NCBI RefSeq assembly: GCF_033568475.1
Contig: NC_133121.1
Span: 75,660,589 to 75,724,588 of the forward strand
DNA from: Henckelia pumila
Taxonomy: Eukaryota > Streptophyta > Magnoliopsida > Lamiales > Gesneriaceae
DNA: 64,000 bases
Reading direction: 5' to 3'
Shown: piece after piece, positions 11,029 through 22,202 of the stretch
Layout: every line of letters begins with the position of its first letter
Position numbering within the stretch: position 1 is the first letter of the stretch
Made by a program: the position numbers and the translations under genes
Notes under the pieces: generated by a model
Told to the model about the DNA's origin: nothing
The model's input: only the letters and a program-made list of their open reading frames with translations
The model's database searches: none

Positions 11029-12491
11029 TGTAGTGACCCTGCATGGTATCACCTACTAACTGGCAACTAATAACATGCATTAAACTTAATACAGCAAAAT
11101 AACTTAACAGAGTAAACATGCGGAAACAAAACCATAATTTACATATCAGCTTAGTAACATAATCCAGGCTTAAATCTGTAGTGATACAACCAAATCGAAA
11201 TCTTAAATAGTAAACATTATACAGCTATATCGAATCCTGCTGTATAGTAACAACTAGGACGTGAGAGCTAACGCCCCCTAGTCCTGCCTTGAACTACCAG
11301 CTCCGTCCATCCTGCGACCTGCCCCATGGAATAGGGTGTCCAAGATAACAACTAGGACGTGAGAGCTAACGCCCAGTACATAGACATGAAACATATGTAT
11401 ATAATGCATGCAACATGATGACTGGTACAGGATCATCTGAAAAGTCATGCTCAAAACCGGCGCCACATGAGTGCTGCCACCGCACGGATCAACCTCTGGG
11501 TGCAACCACACTCGTCTAGTACACCAGAGTAGACAGACATAAATGCCCCCGCCGTCGCGGTACTCTCAGTGACAGACTATCGAGTATAGAGCTGAGCGGC
11601 TCTATAGTCAGGTATAACAAGGTATAGGCTCAACGTGTATATGCACATGACATATGAATATAGAAAGCGGTAAATCATATATCATGCCATATAATAATGC
11701 CAAATAAATGCAACATATAAACATGTATACTCGCTGGCAATCTCAGTCAATGTGTACGTACCTCTAGGCTAGTTCAAGTATAATAGGATCTTAGGTTCCA
11801 AGCCTATATTCAAAAGTTCGCTGTATCACTACACAAGTTCTAAAATCCTTAACTAAGCTAATAAGTACTCCCAAAACGTAAACAGATTCCCGGACCATAC
11901 CTTCGTCCGTAGTTAGCCCTTTGGAGTCGCTAGTCCCGGATGACTATAACCACACCTTGGTTATTCCAGAACCTCTATTATAATCGATAGGGCCCTCAAG
12001 TGTATATCTCACACTATATAACTGAAGAAAGAAACTCGGGAATTCGTATTTCAAAATGAAATCGAACGAGCCCTATTTATAGGCAAAATTCCCGGCCAGG
12101 ATCGGAACTTCCGATTTCGGAATCGGAGCTTCCGATCCAGCTCATTGCGTGCATGCAAGACACGCCAGGATCGGAACTTCCGATCGCCCGATCGGAGCTT
12201 CCGATCTGCTCTACGTCCAACACTTGTCAAAACTCGCGGCTGAGTCATCGAGCATTGCTGGCAGCTGGAGATCGGAACTTCCGTTCCTGGATCGGAGCTT
12301 CCGATCTCGGTGCTTCCGCTGAGCTTCCAAAATGGCTGGGATCGGAGCTTTCGATCTGGGTTCGGAGCTTCCGATCCGGCCCAAAGTCAAAAGCCCAAAT
12401 TCTCTTCCGAAGTCCAATAACACTCCGAAATTACTAATCCTTAATCATGTTTAACATATTATTATCTTAAAATGGAACCTGGGTTACTACA
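11029..12491 (-). repeat. Element D 3' LTR
   Basis: 1463 bp, matching 26600-28049. A segment near 11250-11278 differs from the other LTR: it carries a second copy of the ACTAGGACGTGAGAGCTAAC motif that also lies at 11350-11369, where the other LTR has unrelated sequence (26821-26842). Palindromes based on ATCGGAA/TTCCGAT fill 12101-12375. Confidence 0.93.
12101..12375. repeat. Alternating ATCGGAACTTCCGAT / ATCGGAGCTTCCGAT palindromes
   Basis: Eight copies in four pairs: 12101 and 12122, 12170 and 12191, 12271 and 12291, 12341 and 12361. Within each of the first three pairs an AACTT unit is followed by an AGCTT unit about 20 bp later. Three copies carry point changes. The same array is in the 5' LTR at about 27656-27933. 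No protein or regulatory role can be read from the sequence. Confidence 0.88.
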
Positions 12492-12507
12492 TTCTCCCCA
12501 CCTTTAG
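12492..12507 (-). other. Element D polypurine tract
   Basis: On the minus strand CTAAAGGTGGGGAGAA ends exactly at the 3' LTR. It is the expected primer for plus-strand synthesis. The coding tail and a TTTCGCGGACGAAAT motif common near the end of gypsy elements lie just upstream. Confidence 0.85.
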
Positions 12508-12611
12508 ATATTTCGTCCGCGAAATAACATCTAAAGACAAATCAAGATAACAATATGAAACATCAAACCATGTTTTATTACAACAACTGTAATTACATCT
12601 TACATGGTAAA

Positions 12612-14124
12612 TCAAAAGTACAAAGCAAACAACTCAGGATATTCCGCTTGCATATGACTCTCAGTTTCCCAAGTTGCTTCTTCAATGCCTCGGCGCTGCC
12701 ACTGTACCATCACAAGTGTATAGTCTTGTTCCGAAGAACTTTCTCCTTCCTGTCTAGGATACGGATTGGTCGTTCAACAAAAGACAGATCTGGCTCTAGC
12801 TGAATATCAGTAGACTGAATCACATGAGATTCATCAGCTATATACTGTTGAAGTAACGACACATTAAAAACATTATGTATACTGGAAAGATTTGGCGGTA
12901 ACGCCAGACGATATGCAACATCTCCAATCTTTTCCAGTATCTGGAAAGGCCCAATGAAACGAGGAGACAACTTGCCTTTCACACCGAATCTCATCACCTT
13001 CCTGAAAGGTGATACTCGAAGGAACACATATTCACCAGGCTCAAACTAAAGTGGCCTGCGACGAATATTAGCATAACTGGCTTGTATATCTTGAGCAACT
13101 TTGATCCTATGCTTGATCAAATCTACCTTGTCTACAATCTGCTGCACCAATTCAGGACCCTCGACTTGTCGTTCCCCGACTTCATCCCAGAATAACGGAG
13201 TACGACACCGTCGACCGTATAATGCCTCGAAAGGTGCCATATCAATACTACGATGATAACTGTTATTGTAGGCAAATTCAATCAAAGGTAACTGATCCTG
13301 CCAAGATAAGCCAAAATCTATGACAGAAGAACGTAGCATATCCTCCAGCGTACGAATCGTCCGCTCTGATTTCCCATCAGTCTCCGGATGATATGCAGTG
13401 CTCAAACTCAGAGTGGTACCCAACGCCTCCTGAAAACCACCCCAAAAACGTGAGGTAAATCGTGGGTCTCTACACTGACTATGCTCACTGGAATCCCATG
13501 TAATCGCACTATCTCCTGGATGTATAAGCATGCCATGCGATCATAAGAATACTCCCGGTTGTAAGGAATAAAGTTTGCTGATTTCGTCAAACGGTCAACA
13601 ACGACCCAGATAGCATCACACTGACGTGATGTCATAGGCAAGTGGGTAACAAAGTCCATAGTCACGTGCTCCCACTTCCATTCGGGAATCTCAAGATTCT
13701 GCAGTAATCCACCTGGTCGTCGATGTTCAGCCTTGACCTGTTGACAAACTAAACATCTCGAAACAAATTGATACACACTTCGCTTCATCCCTTTCCACCA
13801 GAATCTAGTTCGCAAGTCCTTATACATTTTCATGCTACCAAGATGAACTGATAATCGACTCCTGTGAGCTTGAGATAGAATATCATTCCTGAGCTCCGCA
13901 GCATTAGGTACAACCACTCGATTAGATAGGCACAATAAACCATCTGCCTGAAAATGGAATCCAGATGTATTAACTCCATTGGCTAGACGTGCCAAACGCT
14001 GAGTCTTAACATCAGATATCTGAGCATCTCTAATCCGAGAATACAATGCTGGCTCAGACAAAATAGTATACAATCGAATCCCATTTCTCCCTTTCTTGTG
14101 CTTGAGCGTAAAACTCAATGAACA
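12612..14124 (-). pseudogene. Element D integrase and C-terminal tail, several breaks
   Basis: The frame follows directly from RNase H after a TGA at 14125-14127. Integrase zinc finger residues (CLVCQQVKAEHR) and core motifs (TMDFVTHLP, WVVVDRLTKSANF) are clear. A frameshift near 13480-13500 separates HGIPVSIVS from [14 protein letters not shown] at 13046-13048 falls between IRRRPL and FEPGEYVFL, and another shift lies near 12710 before the final MVQWQRRGIEEATWE segment, which resembles a chromodomain-type tail. The last sense codons end at TGA 12612-12614. It would have inserted the DNA copy; it cannot be made intact here. Confidence 0.88.
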
Positions 14125-16424
14125 TCACTCTTGAATCATATGAGATATTTCACTAGTCTGAAGTGCAGAAAGTCTCACCTGCCGACTCAAGGCATCAGCA
14201 GTAAGATTGGCAGAACCTGGATGATATTTGATTTCACAATCATAATCCTTCAGAAGATCCATCCAGCGTCTCTGTCGCATATTCAACTCAGCCTGAGTGA
14301 ATAAATACTTCAAACTCTTGTGATCCGTAAATATCTCAAATTTCTCGCCATAAAGATAATGCCTCCAGATCTTGAGCGCAAATACAATGGCGGCTAACTC
14401 GATATCATGCACTGGATAATTAGTCTCATGCGTCTTCAACTGTCGAGAAGCATAGGCAATAACATGTCCATGCTGTGTCAGAACACATCCTAACCCCTGA
14501 CCAGAGGCATCAGTATAAACAACATAACCTCCCGATCCAGAAGGTAGAGCTAGTACAGGTGCAGTAGTAAGACGTCCACGCAGCTCGTGAAATGACTCCT
14601 CACAATCCGAGGACCATATGAAGGCAACATCTTTCTCGATGAACCGACGGTAATATCCAGCTAGACCCAAGAAACTACGAATCTCAGCAACCGTCGTCGG
14701 ACGAGACCAGTTCAGCACTGCCTCTATCTTACTAGGATCAACAGATATCCCTTCATTAGAAATCACATGACCGAGAAACACTACCCGATCAAGCCAAAAT
14801 TCACACTTGCTCAATTTCGCATACAGCTGCTTATCTCGTAACGTCTGTAAAACAATCCTCAAATGTTGTGCATGCTCATCCTTGTCATGAGAATAGACAA
14901 GAATATCATCAATGAAGACGATGACAAATCTATCCAGATACTCTCGAAATATCTGATTCATCAGATTCATAAAGACTACCGGTGCATTCGTCAAACCGAA
15001 TGGCATCACCAGAAATTCATAATGCCCGTATCTGGTCCTGAAAGCAGTCGTAGATATATCTGAGTCTTGTACCCGCATTTGATGGTATCCAGATCTCAGA
15101 TCTATCTTAGAGTAAACAGAAGTACCCTGTAGTTGATCGAACAGATCATCAATCCGCGGCAAAGGATACTTATTCTTGATGGTGACACGATTCAACTGCC
15201 TGTAATCAATACACAATCGCATCGATCCATCCTTCTTCTTGACGAACAAAACAGGTGCTCCCCACGGAGAAACACTCGGACGAATATATCCCTTATCAAG
15301 CAGATCCTGTAACTGCTGTTTCAATTCCCTCATCTCTGACGGTGTCAGACGATAAGGTGCTCGGGATATAGGCGTAGTTCCTGGTACTAAATCAATACCA
15401 AATTCAACCTCTCGCACCGAAGGAAAACCAGGAATCTCATCAGGGAATACATCAGGAAACTCGCTGACAACCGGTAACTGATCAATACCCGTACTACTCG
15501 TGGACATATCAACTTCATAGATGAGGTAGCCCTCCCCACCTGACTCCAAGACATGACATGCCTTCAGAGCCGAAACAAGTGGCATCGGAGGTCGCGCACC
15601 CTCACCATAAAAATACCAGCTATCACCCTCATCCGGATGAAACTGTACCAGATGCTGATAACAATCCACAGTAGCGTGATACAAAGTCAGCATATCTATT
15701 CCCAAGATACAGTCAAAATCTGCCATCGCTAATATCATCAAATTAACTACTAACACATTACCCTCAAACTCCAGAAGGCAACCCATCACTAGACGCTTAG
15801 TTACTATCTCTTGCTCCAACGGAGTAGATACAACTAAATCCATATCTAATGATACATAAGGTAATCTATGTCTCTTAACAAATCGACTAGAAATAAAGGA
15901 ATGCGATGCTCCAGTATCAATTAATACAAGTGCAGGAATACCACATAACAGAAAGGTACCTGCCAACATGCGATCGCTTCCCTCTGTAGCCTGCTCCTGA
16001 GACAGAGCAAACACCTGCCCTTGAGTCTGGGGATGATAACCAGAAGAACTCTGTGGTGCTGGCTGCTGACGTGGAACAATAGAAGCCTGAGATCCAACCT
16101 GGGATCCCGATCCACTAGCAGAACCCATGCACTGAGGACAATCTCTCCGCAGATGTCCCTGCTGACCGCAAATATAACAAGCACCAGTAGCTCTCCGACA
16201 TGAAGCTGCAGGATGCTTCCCTCCACAATGACTACAAAATTCTTCCTTCTTCTTCTTCTTCTTCTTTTCTGAAACGAAACATACCTCGTGAACCGCGAGA
16301 TCCAGATGAAGTAGTAGGAGTAGAAGAAGACGTAGGTCCAGATTGCACAACAGATTGAGCTCGAGGCTCAAAAGATCCACTAGGCTGTCCTGGCATCATC
16401 AACTGTGCCCGCCTGTTGCTAGTC
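14125..16424 (-). pseudogene. Element D gag C-terminus, protease, reverse transcriptase, RNase H
   Basis: From about 16250 down the frame is open to the TGA at 14125. Order: double zinc knuckle ([27 protein letters not shown]), protease ([13 protein letters not shown]), reverse transcriptase ([19 protein letters not shown]) and RNase H ([22 protein letters not shown]). A GAA/TTC microsatellite at 16243-16269 lies at a one-base frameshift that separates the upstream gag part (16270-16424) from the zinc knuckle. Between YYRRFIE and KDVAFIW about 15 residues found in element C (GFSSIAVPL and on) are missing without loss of frame. The gag part is cut at 16424 by element E. Confidence 0.9.
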
Positions 16425-16429
16425 TCCAC

Positions 16430-18273
16430 TGTTGGAGAACGCGGCGATCAGATCAATCAGGATTGATACCCGGTGCAGCGGAAGTTTAAAAATTTTATAT
16501 GGAACGATTCCATAATGGGTATCAACCTTACGATTAAATTGTGTGTGTGTAAAAATTAAATAACGATTATAAATTTTTACCTCCAATCTCGAAGCGAGAT
16601 TATGGACACCAACAGATTGCTCTGCTCTTGTTGTATATCCCTGGAACTGATGGACGAACTGTTCTTCAATCAGGTCCACGAACGGATATTTAATCCCTCT
16701 GATAGATTGCACTAGAAAATCTATCAGAAGTTTCTACGAAGAGATTAACGAATTTGATCCGTTAAACCAGAATGTAAATCAAAATTCACAGACTGGATTT
16801 TCCGAGCAGAGGGGAGAAAGGGGGCGGCCACTATTGAGAGAAAAATACTAGGGTTTTCGAAAATTGTGACCTGTTGTGTGTAATTTCTGTACTGCAATAA
16901 CTTATTTATAATGTAGGCCACTAACAGCTTAGGGCCCATTAGTCATAAGTTCAAGCCCGACAAGCAAAGCCCGCATGTTCAGAAATTAATATAAAATTCA
17001 TCGTGACTCCGATTGATAAACCGATTTCACCAATGTGCACAGAAACCATTTCTGCACCTTTTAAAGTCAAGATAAATTTTTCTGAATCCGAATTCAGTGA
17101 TTTCCAAAAATGCCCATCGCTATGTCATTTTAGAAATCTTACTCCTCTACTCATAATTAAGAAGTCCAACTTCTTTGTTCATTAAATTTAACTCTTTAAA
17201 TTTAATTATCTCAACGGGGATTAAAAATCCATTACTCTGTGTGACCCTCAATGGTTCAGGGATACAGCTAGCCGTGGGCTCACAACTCCTTGTGACTCGG
17301 AACAACAATTTCCGACTTGCCCATCGAATCATGGTAAGAGCGCCTAGCAACATCGCCTCATGATTCCCTAGATATCACTGATAGTGCCTGCAAGAACCAA
17401 TAGATTTTGGTTAGCGTACAGTACGGTCCCTTCATCCATATATCCCGATCGAATCAATAACCATTGGTATATCGAGAGTCGTTCGAGATTCGATAACTAT
17501 GCAATACATCTTGAAGATCAAATAGTGACATCGCATGTGTTACTAAGAAACCATTTCTTAAAACACATCATGTACTCTGGCCAGAGATTCGTCACACTAA
17601 TATCTCCTCAGATCGCATAGGATATCCACACTCGCAAGTATGTGGTGAATCCTTGACAACAAAGCATCGACTCCTATATGTGTTGTAACTGTACCCAATC
17701 CCGACACCTGATGACCCCAATAGAGTCGGTAAACGAGTCAAAGCACAGTACTAGCATATAGAGTCTCAATGATGTTTCAAGTAGTAAGGACTAATGGTGT
17801 ACAACCAAAACCGCGGACTTTATCCACTCGATAAGTGATAACCACTTGGAAAGTCCGGATAGGGTAGTTCGATCATTCATCGTATGAATATCCATTTGCA
17901 TGCTTCGAACATCTCTATGTTCCTTACCAATGAAACGTGGTACTCTGCATCGCAAATGCTAGTCTCAAACTTGAGCGATCCTTATCCTCATTATCGGACG
18001 GCTCAATCGACTAGGAACAGTTTAGAATATACAGTGACTATAACATGTGTTTCATGATAGACATCTCCATGTTCTACCACATCTTACATACACTATAGTA
18101 TATTCAAGGTCTTTATCAAAACAACAATAGTATATCACAATATAACAATATGAAGAAAGATAAAGTCATTGCCATTAATAAAAGTGTAAATTATATTAAA
18201 CAAAAGATTGTTTATACAAAGAGTCATCAAAGCCCTTAGCCACAAGTTGGCTCACTGGGCACCCACTCTTTCA
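16430..18273 (-). repeat. Element E 3' LTR
   Basis: On the minus strand it begins TGAAAGAGTGGGTGCCC and ends CGTTCTCCAACA. It is a near-identical partner of 24033-25877. Short frames inside it (16419-17620) occur in both LTRs and I do not regard them as genes. Confidence 0.95.
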
Positions 18274-18287
18274 ATCTCTCACTTGCC
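18274..18287 (-). other. Element E polypurine tract abutting the pol stop codon
   Basis: On the minus strand GGCAAGTGAGAGAT lies between the TAG that ends pol (18288-18290) and the LTR start, so there is no 3' untranslated spacer before the LTR. Confidence 0.8.
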
Positions 18288-21200
18288 CTAAAGCCAACTA
18301 GTCATACTACGTAGACCCATTGCTTCGCGATGTTTGTCAAATAATGGTCCTGGCAAGGGCTTAGTAAGTGGATCAGCGATATTGTCTGCAGAGGCCACTC
18401 TTTCGACAGTGATGTCTCCTCTTTCCACAATCTCCTGGATGATGTGGTATTTCCTCAGTACGTGTTTGGATCTTTGATGAGACCTTGGTTCCTTTGCCTG
18501 AGCAATGGCACTCGTGTTGTCACAGTACACCGGGACTGGACCAACAACTTCAGGAATGACGCCCAAATCTTGGACGAAATTCCTCATCCAAACGGCCTCT
18601 TTAGCAGCAGCTGATGCTGCAATGTATTCTGCTTCAGTGGTGGAATCCGCTGTGGTGTCCTGCTTGAAACTCTTCCAAGAGACAGCACCGCCATTGAGCA
18701 TGAACACAAATCCAGAGGTTGACTTCGAGTCATCCACGTCACTTTGGAAGCTAGAGTCGGTATAGCCTTCCAATTTTAGTTCTCTTCCTCCATATACCAT
18801 GAACATATTCTTAGTCCTTCGTAAGTACTTAAGAATGTCCTTCACGGCTTTCCAATGCATTTGACCGGGATTAGCTTGATATCTGCTCGTGACACTCAGA
18901 GCAAATGCTACATCCGGTCTGGTAGATATCATCCCATACATGATACTACCTATGGCTGACGCATATGGTACATGTGTCATTTTCTCTATCTCTTCATCCG
19001 TCTTGGGACACATAGACTTGGATAGAGAAACTCCATGACACATGGGTAGATGTCCTCTCTTGGACCCATCCATTGAAAACCGTTTCAATATGGTGTCGAT
19101 GTAGGTTGATTGAGTGAGTCCTATCATTCTCTTAGATCTATCTCTATAGATCTGTATCCCTAGAATATAGGATGCCTCACCCAAATCCTTCATCGAGAAT
19201 CTACCTGATAACCATATCTTTGTTGACTGCAACATCCCTACGTCATTCCCAATGAGTAGGATGTCATCAACATAAAGTACTAAGAATGTCACAGCATCCT
19301 TAACTACTTTTTTGTACACGCATGGTTCCTCCGGGTTCTTGATGAAACCAAAATCCTTTATTGTTTCATCAAATTTCTGGTTCCAACTTCTTGATGCTTG
19401 TTTTAGACCATAAATTGATCTCTGAAGCTTGCATACCTTATGCTCGCTTCCCATGGATGTGTAACCCTCAGGCTGCTTCATATAGATTTCTTCCTTAATG
19501 TCTCCATTAAGAAAAGCAGTCTTCACATCCATTTGCCATATCTCATAGTCATACCAAGCAGCTATGGCAATAAGGATTCTTATGGACTTGAACATTGCAA
19601 CTGGTGAAAAGGTTTCATCATAGTCAACTCCTTGTCTTTGAGTATAACCTTTCGCCACCAATCGCGCCTTGTAGGTCAATACCTTACCATCAGGCCCAAG
19701 CTTTCTCTTGTAGATCCATTTACACCCTATTGGAACAATTCCATCGGGAGGATCTACTAAAGACCAAACTTAGTTTGTATGCATCGAATCTATTTCCGAC
19801 TGCATAGCTTCAAGCCATAAATTTGAATCCGCATCAGAAATTGCTTCCTTGAAGTTTCTTGGATCACATCCAACATCGGGTTCATCTTGATCCCCTTCAA
19901 GAAGAAGACCATATCGAATAGGAGGTCTAGAAGTCCTCTCGGATCTTTTAGGTACAGGCGTGTCTATCAATGGTTCCTGAGGTGTAGGATCGTTATTTTG
20001 TATTTCAGGTTCTTCTCGAATTTCTTCGAGTTCCATCATCTCGCCTTTCTTATCCAATAAGAACTCCTTCTCCAAGAAGGTGGCATTCCTTGAAACAAAC
20101 ACCTTTGTTTCAGCAGGATAATAGAAATAATATCCGATTGAATTCTTCGGATACCCTACAAAATAACATAAGCTGGATCGACTATCCAACTTATCTCCCA
20201 CTGTCCGCTTCACGTAAGCAGGACATCCCCAAATCCTCAAGTACGAATACTTAGGAGCTTTGCCATTCCATAACTCGTATGGTGTTTTGTCCACTGCTTT
20301 AGTGTGGACGTTGTTCAACAACAATACCGCCGTTTCAAGCGCATAGCCCCAAAACAAAGGTGGAAGCTCAGTGAAGCTCATCATGGATCGAACCATGTCC
20401 AACAAAGTTCGATTACGACGCTCCGATACACCATTCAGCTGTGGTGTCATAGGAGGAGTCCACTGAGAGAGAATCCCATTCTCTTTTAGATAGTCCAAAA
20501 ACTCGGTACTTAAGTATTCTCCACCTCGATCCGATCGAAGTGCTTTAATACTTTTATCTAGCTTGTTTTCTACTTCAGCCTTGAATTCTTTGAACTTTTC
20601 AAATGCTTCAGACTTATATTTCATTAAATATAAATACCCATACCTAGAATAATCATCAGTAAAGGTAATGAAGTAGGTGTGGCCATATTGAGTACCAACT
20701 CTAAATGGACCACAAACATCTGTATGGATCAAATCCAACAGATTTTGACTACGCTCAGGTTTCCCTTTGAAAAGAGATTTAGTCATTTTTCCCTTTAGGC
20801 AGGACTCACAAGTAGGTAGAGAGTTAATATCAGACATATCAAACATGCCCTCTCCCACTAGCTTGTTCATCCTCCTTGAGGAAATATGACCTAGCCTAGC
20901 ATGCCAAAGGTTTGCCGGGTTTTGACTATCGTTTTTCCTTTTAATTGTTGTTACCGGTTTATCAACATAATTAATTGGAACGTCTTTTAATTTTAATCTA
21001 TATAGATCGTTTTCAAGTTGTCCATTTCCAATCAAACATTCATTCTTGTAAATATTGCAAATCCCATTCACAAAATTGCAAGAATAGCCATCTCTATCAA
21101 GCATAGAAACAGAAATAATGTTTTTAATCAAATCCGGAACAAATAAAACATCTCTCAAAAGTAACTTAAAACCGTTCTGCAAAATTAAATAAATATCTCC

Positions 21201-22202
21201 CACAGCTTTAGCTTCAACTCTGGAACCATTTCCGAGCCTCAGCTGGGTCTCACCCATTCTAAGCCTGCGACTTCTTGTCATCACCTGCAAATCATTGCAA
21301 ATGTGAGATCCACATCCGGTATCCAATACCCAAAAAGTAGTATTAAGTGAAACATTTATTTCAATATAGAACATACCCTTCGCAGTTCGCAACTGCTCTA
21401 GATATTCCTTGCAGTTCCGCTTCCAATGACCGGGCTTCTTGCAGTAATGGCAAACATCCTTGGATTTTTCCATGTTTGAAGCCTTTGTCTTGTACTTCTT
21501 CTCGGGTTCGATTTTCTTGGGTGGGGCAGAACGTTTCTTACCCTTTGTACTTGGCCCCTTCTTAGCAGAAGAAGAGGAGCCCACCAAGAAAGCCGGTTTA
21601 TCCTTCTTTAATGTGGATTCATATGTCACAAGCATATTGACCATCTCTTCAAGGGAGGCCTCTATCTTGTTCATATTGAAATTCACCACAAATCCGTCAA
21701 ACGAAGAAGGAAGAGACAGAAGTAGTAAGTCCACGTTGAGTTCATGCTCCAACACCAAATCAAGGGTTACCAACTTCTGTATGAGCCAAATCACTCGTAC
21801 CCCATGATCACGGACCGAAGTCCCTTCACGCATGCGACACGTCATTAGCTCCTTTACAGTAGCGAACCTTTCAGCCCTCGATTGAGCCCCAAAAAGTTCC
21901 TTGAGTTGTACGTGAATGTCAGCAGCATTCACGGTGTCCTCAAATTGCCTCTGCAGTTCATCAGACATCGAGGCTTGCATATAGCATTTGGCCTTGATAT
22001 CATGGTCCCACCATGTATCAAGTTTGGCTAACTCTTCCGGACTTATGTCAGCTGGTGCTTCCTTCGAAGGAGATTTTTCTAACACGTAGAGCATCTTCTC
22101 CGAAGTCAAGACAATCTTCAACTTACGGAACCATTCCGTATAGTTTGCGCCAGTCAACTTATTTTGTTCGAGGATCGAGAAAAGTGGATTACGCGAATTC
22201 AT
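18288..22202 (-). pseudogene. Element E gag-pol polyprotein with a single nonsense codon
   Basis: Start chosen at MNSRNPLFSILEQ (22202). The frame runs to TAG at 18288, 1304 residues, with one TAA at 19770-19772 between the integrase tail and the reverse transcriptase (HTN stop VWSLVD; CAA to TAA is the simplest change). Domains: gag (WWDHDIKAKCYMQASMS), zinc knuckle CHYCKKPGHWKRNC, protease (WVLDTGCGSHIC), integrase (HARLGHIS ... CESCLKGK; DVCGPF; RSDRGGEYLS), reverse transcriptase (MDVKTAFLNG; YVDDILLIGND) and RNase H (GYTDSSFQSD; TTEAEYIAAS). All catalytic signatures are present. With suppression of the one stop it would be full length, so this copy may have been active recently. Confidence 0.94.

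Noticed and set aside
12101..12375. Heat-shock elements
   Set aside because: The GGAACTTCC units look like GAAnnTTC sites, but the spacer between GAA and TTC is one base, not two, and half the units are GAGCTTC.
16419..17620. Several frames of 60 to 97 codons repeated at 24.0-25.2 kb
   Set aside because: They are duplicated because they are inside the two LTRs of element E; no known domain and no splice context.
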